Part shown: positions 1 to 9,501 of the stretch, piece by piece
Layout: the number at the start of each line of letters is the position of its first letter
Position numbering within the stretch: position 1 is the stretch's first letter
Origin: Chloroflexota bacterium
Lineage (GTDB): Bacteria; Chloroflexota; Anaerolineae; Aggregatilineales; Phototrophicaceae
Assembly (NCBI GenBank): GCA_003695675.1
Contig: RFIA01000173.1
Coordinates: 1-39,662, forward strand
Direction: 5' to 3'
DNA length: 39,662 nt
Position numbers and translations under genes: made by a program
Notes under the pieces: generated by a model
Told to the model about the DNA's origin: nothing
Database searches by the model: none
The model's input: only the letters and a program-made list of their open reading frames with translations

Positions 1-1260
1 CCTTTCACAAGTCTAACTTTCGGTGGTGGTGATCTTGGAGGAACAGTTACTGACAATGCAGGCGGTACGAGTGTCGCGCTCGCTGGCGGTACGCTGACTG
101 TCAACAATAATGGCACAATGACGCTAAACGGTGCGACAGTTCCGGGCACATTCACATTCGATTATCAATTAACCAACGCCAACGGCGTGAGCAATATCTC
201 GACCGTGACGATTGAAGTCCGAGCCTTGCCGATTGCTCAACCTGATGCGCTGACAGCGATTGTCAATATCGTCAATAATTTCGCAGCCCCTACCTTGTTC
301 AATGACAATGGGTCGGGGGCAGATACACTCGGCTCCCCAACTGCAACGCTTGTCAGTTTTGGTGGTGGTTCGTTAGGTGGTGCGGTGACCGACAACGCGG
401 CGGGGACAACCGTTGTCGCCGCATTTGCAGGCGGTGACTTGACCGTGAATGCTGATGGCTCGCTTACCGTAAGCAATCCGACGACAACAGGGGTATTTAC
501 TTTTGACTATCGTATTCAGAATGTCGCGGGTTTCTCCGACGCAACGGTGACGGTCACCATCAACCAAGCACCCATTGCGCAAGATGATGCTTATACCTTT
601 TTGTTCAACGTTGACCAGAATGTGGCAGCAGGTGCGGGGTTGTTCGTCGATAATGGCTCTGGCGCAGACAATCTCGGTAATCCCGTCGCAACGCTAACCA
701 GTTTTGGTGGTGGTGATCTTGGGGGCGCGGTGACCGATAACATCGCTGGCGCGAGTGTCGCCCTTGCAGGCGGCACGCTGACCGTCAACGCTGATGGCAG
801 TTGGTCACTGACTGGACAACCCTTCACGCCTAGCACATTCACTTTCGATTATCGCCTCACCAACGCATTCGGCACATCCGACGCGACAGTGACTTTGGTC
901 ATTCAAGACCCGCCCATTGCATTTGATGATACAGGCTATACGGTCGCTGTAGGTAACACGCTGAATGTGGCTGCTGGCGCAGGTGTCTTCGTTGACAATG
1001 GCTTCGGCGCTGATAATCTCGGCACACCAACAGCCACACTCGTCAGTTTTGGTGGCGGTTCGATGGGCGGCGCAGTCACTGACAATGCAGCAGGTGCAAC
1101 CGTCACAGGTGGATTAGCTGGCGGCGACATAACGGTCAACGCCGATGGCTCTTTCACTTTGGCGAACCCAACAACCGCCGGAACTTTCACCTTCCAATAT
1201 CGGATTCAAAATATATCGGGTTTCTCGGACGCGACAGTGACAATAATTATCACACAGGCA
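1..1260 (+). repeat. Tandem approx. 345-bp coding repeats in alternating A-B-A-B order
   Basis: Four units are recognisable by the anchor FGGG-x-x-GG at about 19, 355, 700 and 1046, spaced about 340-346 bases. Units 1 and 3 (type A) share GGGDLGG, SVALAGGTLTVN and a (Q/R)LTNA ending. Units 2 and 4 (type B) share GGGS(L/M)GG, AGGD(L/I)TVN, NPTT-x-G and YRIQN-x-x-GFSDATVT. A diverged fifth unit follows (about 1261-1670), then a sixth Ig-like unit of another kind. The alternation suggests growth by duplication of an A-B pair. Confidence 0.8.
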
Positions 1261-4200
1261 CCCGATGGCTTCGATGACACTGACGCAACGGTTTTAGGTG
1301 GTACGAGTTCGCCGGGCAGCAACAATTTCCATCTCGCCGTGAATACATCATCGAATGGCATTGTCAACGTTTATGTAGACAATGGCTTTGGCGCAGACAT
1401 TCTCGGTGGCCCATCCGCGCCGACCGATCCACCTGCTGATGATATTAACAATGTGCTTTTGAACGGCGTTCCTGATCCCGGAACGGGTACGATTGGGGGT
1501 GGCGCATTTGCCATCGGCGGCACAGGCTCGATTGAAATCACGACGGCAGGTGACATCAATATCACGCCACCCACGAATTTCGTCGGCTTGATCGAATTCG
1601 ATTACATACTTGCCAACAGCATTGGTGTCGATCCCACTCCGGCAACAGTGACATTCGCTTTCGGCCAACGCGCAACCTGCCTTGATGATCCGAATTACAC
1701 AGCGACAAGTAATATTGAGATCACAATTAATGCAGCCGGTGGCGTTCTGGCAAATGACGTAGGCAATGGGATTGTGATTGAACAATTGCAAGGCGCAGCA
1801 TTCACTGCGCCGAGTACCACAGCCGCAACCACAAATGGCTCTGTCACACTGAATGCAGATGGCAGTTTCACTTATGAACCTAATGCGGGTTTCGTCGGTA
1901 TGGATACGTTCACGTATACCATCAATAACATTTTTAACACACCGCAAACATGCACTGCAACGATTGACGTCACTGCTCCGATGGGGATGATCCCGTGGTT
2001 CATTGACAACAGTGCTGCCGGTGCGAATCTCGGCACATTTAACGATCCCTTCACAAGTATCGCCGCCTTCAACGCGGTCAACAATACCGGTGTTACAAGT
2101 CCGAACGATGACGATGTGATCTACATCTTCCGCAGCACTGGATATAACGAAGCTGACGGTATCAATCTCGATGACGGACAGAAGCTCTTTGGTGGCGGCG
2201 TCCAATTCGACACTGTTTTCACCGCCGATGCTAACAGCAGCGCAGCCTATCAAACTTTTGCAAGCACGGCAGCCGGCGCCAACACGTTGATCGAATCGAC
2301 TGGCGGCAACGGCATTGATCTCGCGAATACCAACATCGTCGAGGGCATCAACATTGGCAACACCCCCGCCGGTGCAGGTATCAATGGCAATGGATTTGGG
2401 ACGTTGACACTCGGCCAAGTGAGCACGGTCAACATTACGGGCACAGGCCAAATTGTGAATTTGGTGACGGGTACACTCAATAGCACATTCAACAGTCTAA
2501 CAACAACTGCCCGTCCAACTGGCACAGACGGCATCTTCATGAATGGTGTCTCCGGCAACTTGACAGCTACGACAACGAGTGTCTCTGGCGGTGACCAACA
2601 CGGTATCCAAGTTATCAATAGCCCTGCTGGAGGCGGCACATTCAACTTCGGCAATACCACAATTACAACCAATGGCAGCGGCGACAACGGTATTCTACTC
2701 AATAACAACAATGCCGCACAAACGATACAAACAACAAACGGCACGATCAATAGCACTGGTGGCGAAGCCATCAACGCAACCAACAGCAATGTCAATATGG
2801 CTCTCACCAATGTGACATCGACGAACAGCAACGATGATGGTATTGATCTTGATGGCGTTAGTGGCAGCCTCACCATCACTGGGCTAGTGACTGTTGACAC
2901 ACCAGTTGGCGTTCTGAACAGCAACGGAATCACAATTGGCACATCATCTGCAACCGTGACGATCAATTCTGTCGACATCGATAACGCACCATCGAATGGT
3001 GTGATCTTGGATAACAACACCGGCACGATAGATATTAACGGCGGCAATATCGACGGCGCAGCTTTAATAGGCGTTTCAGTTTTGGGTGGTACGGCCAATT
3101 TCAGTTACTCTGGCAATATCGGCACTATAGTGCCAAATACTGGCCCGGCAGTGGCGATTGCAAACGTCACAGGCGGTGCAATCACATTCGATACCGGGAC
3201 GATCAACAGTACCACTGCCGTTACCGCCGGGATCGTGTCGAGTCTTAACACAGGCGGCACAACCAACTTCGATGGCCCGGTGACACTCAACACAACGGGA
3301 GCCGCGTTGGGCGTCTCTATCAGCAATAATGCCGGTCATACAACCAGCTTCACAAATAACACACTGACAATCACGACAAATAACGCAACAGGTTTCTTCG
3401 CGACGAATGCGGGCACTGTCAACACAACAGCCGGTACCATCAGCACCGGTACAGGAATTGGTGTGGACATCGACAACACAACGCTCGGTATGACACTGAC
3501 CAGCGTGACCACTAATGGCGCCGTCAATGGCATCAACCTCGATACAACAACGGGTAGCTTCAATGTCGCGGGTGATGGCACAATGACGCAAAATGATAGT
3601 GGTGGTGTCATCTTGAATCCAACGAGTCATGGTGTCGTCCTCAATAATGCAACCAACGTCACATTGCAATCGATGCGCATTGACGGCATCAATACAGCCG
3701 GCACACATGGCATATCAAGCACTGGTGGGCAAAACTTCGTCTTCAAAGGCCTTGTTGTGCAAAATATCAATGGTGGCTTGAATGTGGTGCGCAGTTCAGG
3801 CTGGCGCGGTACCGATCTTGGCGGTGTCAATCAAGTGGTGGACAGTCTGTTTCAAAACTTTGGCGCAGCAGCAGATGCCGCAATTGATCTACAAAACACA
3901 ACCGTTGGGATGACGTCACTGCTCATCGACAACAGCACCTTCCAAAATCAAAACGATGCCAATGGCAAAAGCGTTGTATTCATCCGCTCGTTGGGCGGCA
4001 TCAACATGGGTACCGTCACAGTTGAAGACAGTCTGTTCACAAATCTGCGTGGCATTGGTCTGCAAACAGCAGCTGAGGGCACCTCAACGCTGGTCTCTGT
4101 ACTGCAACGGAACACCTTCCGAGACGCTGTCACAACCGGGTTAGGTGGCATCAACGGGCTGGTAACGAGCGCGTCGAATAGCGGCAACCACACTATCACC

Positions 4201-4980
4201 ATCGATAGCAACGATTTTGATGATGTGCAAATTGCGGCGGGCAATGCGGGTTCTTTGGTGGTCACAGCATTCGATACCAGCACATTGAACGCAACCATCA
4301 ACAACAACCGATTTATTGACCTTGATACAGATGGTAATGTCGTTACTGATGCACAGGCTATCCGCGTAGTTTCTGAGCAAACAGGTGGAGGCCCCGTCAA
4401 TGTGACGATTTCCAATAATACATTGAATAACATCGGACGGCAGGCCATCTTCATCTCAACACGCAATCAAGCTCCGGACGTCGACATAAATATCAGCAAC
4501 AATATAATTGGCAATCTGGTTCCGGTCGGCTTCACAAACCGCGATGCCATTTCCATCTCCGCTGAAGATGATTCCAATTTGGATGTTTTGCTGACGGGCA
4601 ACAACGTCACTTCGAATACAACCACGCAAGAAGTGCTTAATATCTTCACTGACCGTGTAACAGGCGGCAACACACCCGTGTTGAATGCAACGATTGATAA
4701 TTCCAGCGGAACAGGCAATACATTCACCAACAGCAATGGTGGTGGTGCAGATAATGTGGTTATTGAAACCCTTGATGTGGCTGAAACGATCTGTGTCAAC
4801 ATGAGCGGCAATACGATTGCAGGCGTCAATACAATTGATCTCACACATAGCGGCGGCACATTCAATGTCACACAAGCCAGTGAAGCGGCGATGGAAGCGG
4901 CGAACGGTGGCGCAAATGTCATCCCGACCGGAACAGTCACTTTTAATCAGCCAGCGTGCGCATTGCCAACGATACCGTAA
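1..4980 (+). CDS. Giant secreted repeat/beta-helix surface protein (5' end outside window)
   Basis: The reading frame is open from base 1, and bases 1-117 already encode the same repeat motif as later units, so the gene starts upstream; the ATG at 118 is internal. The visible 1659 residues fall into two parts. Residues 1 to about 660 are Ig/cadherin-like beta repeats of about 114 residues built round FGGG(S/D)-GGAVTDN, TVNADGS and FTF-Y; the fifth and sixth units are divergent. From about residue 660 to the end lies a long Asn/Thr/Gly-rich region with N-x-I/V and G-I-x-L-x-N rungs, typical of right-handed parallel beta-helices. It ends with CALPTIP, with no membrane anchor or complete sorting signal. 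The family suggests an extracellular adhesin or glycan-binding protein; the substrate is unknown. The next gene, 26 bases on, is a small LPATG-anchored protein that may be its partner. Confidence 0.85.
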   Translation, partial: PFTSLTFGGGDLGGTVTDNAGGTSVALAGGTLTVNNNGTMTLNGATVPGTFTFDYQLTNANGVSNISTVTIEVRALPIAQPDALTAIVNIVNNFAAPTLFNDNGSGADTLGSPTATLVSFGGGSLGGAVTDNAAGTTVVAAFAGGDLTVNADGSLTVSNPTTTGVFTFDYRIQNVAGFSDATVTVTINQAPIAQDDAYTFLFNVDQNVAAGAGLFVDNGSGADNLGNPVATLTSFGGGDLGGAVTDNIAGASVALAGGTLTVNADGSWSLTGQPFTPSTFTFDYRLTNAFGTSDATVTLVIQDPPIAFDDTGYTVAVGNTLNVAAGAGVFVDNGFGADNLGTPTATLVSFGGGSMGGAVTDNAAGATVTGGLAGGDITVNADGSFTLANPTTAGTFTFQYRIQNISGFSDATVTIIITQAPDGFDDTDATVLGGTSSPGSNNFHLAVNTSSNGIVNVYVDNGFGADILGGPSAPTDPPADDINNVLLNGVPDPGTGTIGGGAFAIGGTGSIEITTAGDINITPPTNFVGLIEFDYILANSIGVDPTPATVTFAFGQRATCLDDPNYTATSNIEITINAAGGVLANDVGNGIVIEQLQGAAFTAPSTTAATTNGSVTLNADGSFTYEPNAGFVGMDTFTYTINNIFNTPQTCTATIDVTAPMGMIPWFIDNSAAGANLGTFNDPFTSIAAFNAVNNTGVTSPNDDDVIYIFRSTGYNEADGINLDDGQKLFGGGVQFDTVFTADANSSAAYQTFASTAAGANTLIESTGGNGIDLANTNIVEGINIGNTPAGAGINGNGFGTLTLGQVSTVNITGTGQIVNLVTGTLNSTFNSLTTTARPTGTDGIFMNGVSGNLTATTTSVSGGDQHGIQVINSPAGGGTFNFGNTTITTNGSGDNGILLNNNNAAQTIQTTNGTINSTGGEAINATNSNVNMALTNVTSTNSNDDGIDLDGVSGSLTITGLVTVDTPVGVLNSNGITIGTSSATVTINSVDIDNAPSNGVILDNNTGTIDINGGNIDGAALIGVSVLGGTANFSYSGNIGTIVPNTGPAVAIANVTGGAITFDTGTINSTTAVTAGIVSSLNTGGTTNFDGPVTLNTTGAALGVSISNNAGHTTSFTNNTLTITTNNATGFFATNAGTVNTTAGTISTGTGIGVDIDNTTLGMTLTSVTTNGAVNGINLDTTTGSFNVAGDGTMTQNDSGGVILNPTSHGVVLNNATNVTLQSMRIDGINTAGTHGISSTGGQNFVFKGLVVQNINGGLNVVRSSGWRGTDLGGVNQVVDSLFQNFGAAADAAIDLQNTTVGMTSLLIDNSTFQNQNDANGKSVVFIRSLGGINMGTVTVEDSLFTNLRGIGLQTAAEGTSTLVSVLQRNTFRDAVTTGLGGINGLVTSASNSGNHTITIDSNDFDDVQIAAGNAGSLVVTAFDTSTLNATINNNRFIDLDTDGNVVTDAQAIRVVSEQTGGGPVNVTISNNTLNNIGRQAIFISTRNQAPDVDINISNNIIGNLVPVGFTNRDAISISAEDDSNLDVLLTGNNVTSNTTTQEVLNIFTDRVTGGNTPVLNATIDNSSGTGNTFTNSNGGGADNVVIETLDVAETICVNMSGNTIAGVNTIDLTHSGGTFNVTQASEAAMEAANGGANVIPTGTVTFNQPACALPTIP

Positions 4981-5006
4981 AGCAGAATCGCGAAACGAGG
5001 ATTGCG

Positions 5007-5789
5007 ATGAAATTACAACGACTTCACAAGTGGTTCATCATCGGGACGCTGTGCATGATATTCGTCACCACAGGCATTGCGCAGGCGCAAGATGACATTA
5101 ATCTCGATCTCGGCACGATACCTGCCGGGCAACAGATACGGATTGAATTCGATGTCGTCATCAACGATAACCTGCCGGACAACGTGACACAAATTGAAAA
5201 TCAGGGCATCGTCACGACAGACAATCTCGGCACCACACTCACTGATGACCCGGACACTAGCCAACCGAACGATGTGACGATTACACCTCTCAATATCCTG
5301 CTGATTAATCCGTTCATCAGCAAACAAGCCGACCCGCCCTTCGCATTGCCGGGTGAGGATGTCACCTTTGCTTTCACAGTCAGCAATCCGAATCCCTTTG
5401 ATGTCACGAACATCATTGCAACGGATAATGTTCCCGCATCGTTGCAGGTACTCAACGCCTCTGCGCCGAGTGGCAACGTGACAGTCAACGGGCAAACCGT
5501 CACGTTCACACAAGCCTCACTCGCATCGGGTGCTTCCGTAACCATCACCGTGAATACTCGTGTCAGTGACGACATTGAGCCGCCCTTCATATTGATCAAC
5601 GAAGTTTGCGGCAATTATGAAGGCGCGGCTGAAGTCTGCGCGACGGCAACTGTCACAAGTGTTTCTGCGCTACCTGCAACCGGCGAAACGCCATTCTGGC
5701 GTACACCATTGCTCATCGTGCTGGTAATCACAGCAGGCATCATTCTCGTCAGCACAGCAACATTTATAGCACGACATCGCACAAGATAA
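5007..5789 (+). CDS. LPATG-anchored surface protein with DUF11-like beta domain
   Basis: This 260-residue protein has a signal peptide ([10 protein letters not shown] then a hydrophobic stretch, probable cleavage after AQA). Two beta domains follow: an isopeptide/Ig-like part containing [12 protein letters not shown] and TLTDDPDT, and a DUF11-like part (about residues 110-205) with the pattern [18 protein letters not shown]. The C-terminus is a textbook sortase sorting signal: LPATG at residues 222-226, then ETPFWR, a hydrophobic helix and the basic tail ARHRTR. The start at 5007 is chosen over 4956 because it directly precedes the signal peptide and has CGAGG 6 bases upstream. It lies 26 bases after the giant surface gene and is followed by a terminator, so the two probably form one transcript. 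It could act as a wall-linked anchor or spacer for its neighbour, which is an inference. Confidence 0.85.
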   Translation: MKLQRLHKWFIIGTLCMIFVTTGIAQAQDDINLDLGTIPAGQQIRIEFDVVINDNLPDNVTQIENQGIVTTDNLGTTLTDDPDTSQPNDVTITPLNILLINPFISKQADPPFALPGEDVTFAFTVSNPNPFDVTNIIATDNVPASLQVLNASAPSGNVTVNGQTVTFTQASLASGASVTITVNTRVSDDIEPPFILINEVCGNYEGAAEVCATATVTSVSALPATGETPFWRTPLLIVLVITAGIILVSTATFIARHRTR

Positions 5790-5818
5790 TCACCAAGATA
5801 ACCCCTCTCTGCAACCCA

Positions 5819-5860
5819 AGCCGGGTTTCGACTATGATTATCGAACCCGGTTTTTTTATT
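5819..5860 (+). terminator. Rho-independent terminator after surface-protein pair
   Basis: Arms CCGGGTTTCGA (5821-5831) and TCGAACCCGG (5841-5850) pair with a single bulged T, and seven Ts follow (5851-5857). It closes the surface-protein operon. Confidence 0.85.
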
Positions 5861-5961
5861 TACCCGAACGCGAGTCACTGAAATTAGCAAGCCGATTGCA
5901 CCTGTGGTATGATTTCACACAATTTGTTCAAAACATGATTGCCCTCTTGGAGAATAGTCGC

Positions 5962-7143
5962 ATGGCAAAATGGAAAGTTGGTATCGGTGTCATCGGTATG
6001 GGATGGATGGGGCAGGTACACACACGCTCATATCGCAACATCCCGATGCGTTTTCCTGACAGTGAAATAACACCACATCTCGTTATCTGCTCGGATAATG
6101 TCGAGGCACGGGCGAAGCAAGCACAAACCATGTTTGGTTTTGAAGATACGACAACCGATTGGCGACGTGTCATTGAGCATCCCGATGTTGAGGTCATCAA
6201 CATTGCCACACCAAACAAGTTACATCTCGAAATCGTAGAGGCGGCAGCAGCAGCCGGGAAGCACATCCTCTGCGAGAAGCCAGTGGGGCGCACACCGGAC
6301 GAGACAGCAGCCATTGAACGTCTTGCGAGAGAAGCGGGGGTCATCACATTTGTTGGCTTCAATTATCGTTGGACACCTTTAATCCAACATCTGCATAATC
6401 TGATACAGCGTGGGGAACTCGGCGACCTAACACATTATCGCGGGCGATTCTTCTCGATGTATGGCAGCAACCCGTATGGTGTGCTGTCGTGGCGTTTCGA
6501 TTTTGAGACGTCAGGATACGGTGTGCTCGGCGACATTATGGCGCACGTTGTCGATATGGCCTTATTTCTCGTTGGCGACATCAAGCGTGTTGCGAGCACA
6601 AAACACACATTCATCACCGAACGTCCACTCATTGTGCCCGGCAGAGGCACACATTATGCCGTCGGGCAACTAGGAGACGAAACGGGCACCGTCACCAATG
6701 AAGATTATGTCGGGGCAATGATCGAATTCAGCAATGGAACACGTGGCACCTTTGAAGCCTCGCGGACAATTTATGGCCCAAAGAATCAATTTGCATTTGA
6801 ACTCAACGGTACCAAAGGCGCCGCAATGTGGGACTTCGAGCGGATGAATGAATTGCAACTTTATCAACCCGGCGATGATAACAAACATGACGGCTTTATG
6901 CGTCTCGTTGGCGGCGAACAGTACCCATATCATGGACGATTTAATCCGGGCGAGGGGTCGGGCATTGGATACGAAGATCTGAAAATCATTGAGGCTTACG
7001 AATTCCTCAAATCTGTGAAAGAGAAAACACAACAATCGCCGGGATTTTCAGAAGCGTTGGCTGTTGCTGAAGTCAGTGCAGCCATGATTCGCTCATGGAA
7101 AAGCGAACGTTGGGAAAACGTCACCCCGCTTCGACAGGAATAA
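5962..7143 (+). CDS. Gfo/Idh/MocA-family NAD(P)-dependent oxidoreductase
   Basis: A 393-residue protein of standard family length. The N-terminal Rossmann motif [10 protein letters not shown] lies near residues 9-18. The conserved EKPVG, whose lysine is catalytic in the family, lies at residues 105-109. The C-terminal sheet domain carries [13 protein letters not shown], matching the conserved D-x3-H region. Family members oxidise or epimerise sugar or inositol hydroxyls; the substrate cannot be read from sequence. I chose ATG 5962 rather than an upstream TTG because GGAGA lies 8 bases before it and the Rossmann strand starts straight after. A TGGTATGAT extended -10 look-alike at 5905-5913 could be its promoter. 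The MFS gene that follows may supply or export a related sugar, an inference from adjacency. Confidence 0.9.
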   Translation: MAKWKVGIGVIGMGWMGQVHTRSYRNIPMRFPDSEITPHLVICSDNVEARAKQAQTMFGFEDTTTDWRRVIEHPDVEVINIATPNKLHLEIVEAAAAAGKHILCEKPVGRTPDETAAIERLAREAGVITFVGFNYRWTPLIQHLHNLIQRGELGDLTHYRGRFFSMYGSNPYGVLSWRFDFETSGYGVLGDIMAHVVDMALFLVGDIKRVASTKHTFITERPLIVPGRGTHYAVGQLGDETGTVTNEDYVGAMIEFSNGTRGTFEASRTIYGPKNQFAFELNGTKGAAMWDFERMNELQLYQPGDDNKHDGFMRLVGGEQYPYHGRFNPGEGSGIGYEDLKIIEAYEFLKSVKEKTQQSPGFSEALAVAEVSAAMIRSWKSERWENVTPLRQE

Positions 7144-7202
7144 TCTACGGTGTCGATAATTATTCGCTCCTTAATTCACAGCACACATATCAAGCGCAAG
7201 GC

Positions 7203-8534
7203 ATGACTGAAGAACGATTAGATTTTGGCCGCGTCTTGCCAATTTTTGTGCTCGTCCTCGTCGATGTACTCGGCTTGACGATTGTCTTGCCATTATTGCA
7301 TTTGTATGCCGCAGCCTTCAACGCAAATGCCTTTCAAATTGGTTTGGTCGCGGCAGCATTCCCCCTCGCACAACTTATCGGCGTACCGTTTATGGGGGCG
7401 CTTTCCGACAGATATGGTCGCAAACCATTGCTCCTCATCAGTCAAATCACCACATATCTGAGCTTCGTTATGCTTGGTCTCGCTGGCTCATTAGAGATAG
7501 TAATTTTGTCCCGGGTGATAGACGGGTTATTCGGCGCAAATATTGCGACGGCACAAGCTGCATTGAGCGACATCACAAGCGAGAAAACCCGCACACAGGC
7601 GCTAGGACTCACCGGGGCGGCATTTGGTATCGGTTTTATCTTAGGGCCACTGATTGCATTTGCCGCGCTTGAATTTCGCGACTCGCTCGCGATCCCTGCA
7701 TTTATTGCCGCATCATATTCGCTGCTATCGATCATATTGACGCTTGTGTTCTTCAAAGAGACGTTGCCGCGCGAACAGCGCAAACCGAGTCTCGAACGAC
7801 TTAACAGCGGCCCCTTGCTTATCGCGCAAATGATTCGTCGTCCCAACGTCAACTTACTATTGATTCTGATGTTCGCTCAACAATTCATCTTCTTCGGCTT
7901 CGAGAGTCTGCTCGGTCTATTTACGCTGAGTCGGTTAGGGATGCTTGGGCAAGGCAACGCAATCGTATTCATTGTCGTCGGAGTTATCCTAGTAACGGTG
8001 CAGGGGCGCATGATTGGGTCATGGAGTCGCAAATATGGCGACGAAAAATTAATACAAGCAGCACTGGTATTGTTGGCGACTGGGTTATTGCTCATCGCCA
8101 TAATCCCCGAACAACCCCACCCACTCTATGTTCGGCAAATTGTTGAACGCGAATTGCGAACACAAACCACAAGCAGCACAGAAGCCATCATCGGCGACAT
8201 CAGCATCACCTTGCCCAACGACGAAAACAACGGCTTTGTTGGCATTGGGTTATTGTTAATCGCCGTCGTTCCTCTTTCAATCGGGGCCGGGCTAGTGCGA
8301 CCCAGTTTAAATAGCCTGATGACAAAACAGGTCGAGGCGCATGAGTATGGCAGTGTACTCAGCGTCAGCACTGCATTTGTGAGTATGGCAAATGCAACAG
8401 CGCCTCTCGTTGGTGGGCTTATCTTTCAACAACATGGTGCATCATCCCCATTTTTATTGGGTGGGGTTGCAATGACAATCCTATCGATCAGCAGTATCAT
8501 CATCGTTCGCTTCACAAACTTTTCTACAATTTGA
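7203..8534 (+). CDS. MFS transporter, TetA/multidrug-type
   Basis: A protein of about 443 residues with about 12 hydrophobic helices. The loop 2-3 signature GALSDRYGRKPLLL is motif A of the major facilitator superfamily, and the spacing matches the 12-helix drug:proton antiporter type. A polar stretch (about residues 300-335) forms a longer loop than usual. The reading frame is open back to 7095 inside the previous gene; I prefer ATG 7203 because the first helix starts about 10 residues later, but no convincing ribosome-binding site marks it. The substrate is unknown; either a small-molecule efflux role or export of a product of the preceding dehydrogenase is possible. Confidence 0.85.
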   Translation: MTEERLDFGRVLPIFVLVLVDVLGLTIVLPLLHLYAAAFNANAFQIGLVAAAFPLAQLIGVPFMGALSDRYGRKPLLLISQITTYLSFVMLGLAGSLEIVILSRVIDGLFGANIATAQAALSDITSEKTRTQALGLTGAAFGIGFILGPLIAFAALEFRDSLAIPAFIAASYSLLSIILTLVFFKETLPREQRKPSLERLNSGPLLIAQMIRRPNVNLLLILMFAQQFIFFGFESLLGLFTLSRLGMLGQGNAIVFIVVGVILVTVQGRMIGSWSRKYGDEKLIQAALVLLATGLLLIAIIPEQPHPLYVRQIVERELRTQTTSSTEAIIGDISITLPNDENNGFVGIGLLLIAVVPLSIGAGLVRPSLNSLMTKQVEAHEYGSVLSVSTAFVSMANATAPLVGGLIFQQHGASSPFLLGGVAMTILSISSIIIVRFTNFSTI

Positions 8535-8544
8535 AATCGCGAAT

Positions 8545-8574
8545 GGGGGGCGCATTAAGGCAACTCCCCCTTTG
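8545..8574 (+). terminator. Possible weak terminator after MFS gene
   Basis: A G-run (8545-8550) can pair with CCCCC (8566-8570), followed by only three Ts. The short stem and poor T-tract make this uncertain, and it overlaps the next gene's -35 box. Confidence 0.3.
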
Positions 8575-8598
8575 ACATCATATTGTTTTGGGTATAAG
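8572..8598 (+). promoter_or_regulatory. Candidate sigma-70-type promoter for cytochrome c gene
   Basis: A perfect -35 TTGACA (8572-8577) and a -10 TATAAG (8593-8598, 5 of 6) are separated by 15 bases, slightly short of the optimum. The predicted start near 8605 leaves a leader of about 88 bases containing the palindrome at 8647-8664. Confidence 0.5.
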
Positions 8599-8646
8599 AT
8601 TTCCGCCGGGAATTCAGTGGAAATTCAACTGATGATTTTATTGGCA

Positions 8647-8664
8647 TGCAGTCACGTGACTGCA
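8647..8664. promoter_or_regulatory. Perfect 18-bp palindrome, candidate operator
   Basis: TGCAGTCAC at 8647-8655 is followed at once by its exact reverse complement GTGACTGCA at 8656-8664. It sits 28 bases before the cytochrome c start and downstream of the candidate promoter, where a dimeric repressor would block transcription. The regulator is unknown. Confidence 0.5.
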
Positions 8665-8692
8665 ACTACTTCTAACAGTGAGATTCTATATC

Positions 8693-9370
8693 ATGGAGAA
8701 CTTCAAGACCTTCCTCAATATTCGTATCCAATTACCCAAAAGTCTGTTTACAGTAAAATTCCTCTTGATTGCTATATTGTTGCTCGCCGCGTGCAGTGGA
8801 ACTTCAAACGAAGCCAACACCAATGACAACGCACCACCTAATAACACATCTGAAGAACAACAAAATGGCGTTGACACACAAGACGTATCGGAAGATGAAG
8901 ATACGAGTGCCCAAGACGAGTCGCAAAATTCGGACACTGAAAATGCGGCAGATAACAACACGGCTTCTGATACCGATGAGGATGCCAACGCGATTGACAA
9001 CACCGAAGATGATGCGGATACCAATGCCGTTGACGAGACAACCAGCGAAAGCATCGGCGACGCTGAACATGGTCGCGTCCTATTTCACGAGGTGGCAGAA
9101 GGCGCACCACTTGCGTGCGCAACATGCCATAATACGGATTCAGAAGAACGACTCGTTGGACCCGGTCTGCTGAACATCGGCACACGCGCAGCGACGCGAG
9201 TCGAAGGACAAAGCGCGATTGAATATATCCGCACTTCAATCATCGATCCAAATGCTTATATTGTTGAAGGCTTCGGCAATCCATCCCCCATGCCAACCGG
9301 TTTCGGCGATGCCTTCACGGAAGAAGACCTCAACGATTTGATTGCTTATCTGCTCACATTGGAAGGATAA
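8693..9370 (+). CDS. Membrane-anchored mono-haem cytochrome c lipoprotein
   Basis: A 225-residue protein. The N-terminus has a hydrophobic helix ending in the lipobox LLAAC, so the mature protein should be lipid-anchored outside the membrane. Next comes a linker of about 90 residues rich in Asp, Glu, Asn and Thr. The C-terminal domain is a class I cytochrome c: haem site CATCH (residues 142-146) and a plausible axial Met200 in PSPMPTGFG, then FTEEDLNDLIAYLLTLE. This arrangement matches small cytochromes serving terminal oxidases or other respiratory complexes; the partner is not in the window. GTG at 8678 is an alternative start; ATG 8693 is preferred as the more usual codon, but neither has a strong ribosome site. 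Confidence 0.85.
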   Translation: MENFKTFLNIRIQLPKSLFTVKFLLIAILLLAACSGTSNEANTNDNAPPNNTSEEQQNGVDTQDVSEDEDTSAQDESQNSDTENAADNNTASDTDEDANAIDNTEDDADTNAVDETTSESIGDAEHGRVLFHEVAEGAPLACATCHNTDSEERLVGPGLLNIGTRAATRVEGQSAIEYIRTSIIDPNAYIVEGFGNPSPMPTGFGDAFTEEDLNDLIAYLLTLEG

Positions 9371-9501
9371 TTCGCCGCGAAAACACGTTTCTGTCGCAAA
9401 GTGTGCTCAATCATTTGATTTACGTAAGATGTTATCTCGGCACAAACTCTGTTAAATGTAACCTTGTAACCCTTTGAAGTAATGTCCTAAGGAGTTAACT
9501 A

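Noticed and set aside
1-1260. Regular repeats as a possible CRISPR array
   Set aside because: The period is about 345 bases, the repeats are translated, and no short repeat/spacer structure is seen.
1348-2451. Long antisense open frame (367 codons) within the surface-protein gene
   Set aside because: It is opposite a clear repeat/beta-helix coding frame. Its Cys/Arg/Ile-rich product has no domain pattern, and such antisense frames are common in repetitive coding DNA.
2250-3098. Hydrophobic antisense frame of 282 codons
   Set aside because: The Val/Pro/Leu richness is the mirror of Asn/Thr/Gly codons on the coding strand, not a membrane protein.
9371-9501. Gap before the Tat gene searched for a promoter or RNA element
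   Set aside because: Only a short TTACGTAA palindrome and a GTAACC direct repeat are present, which is not enough to call.
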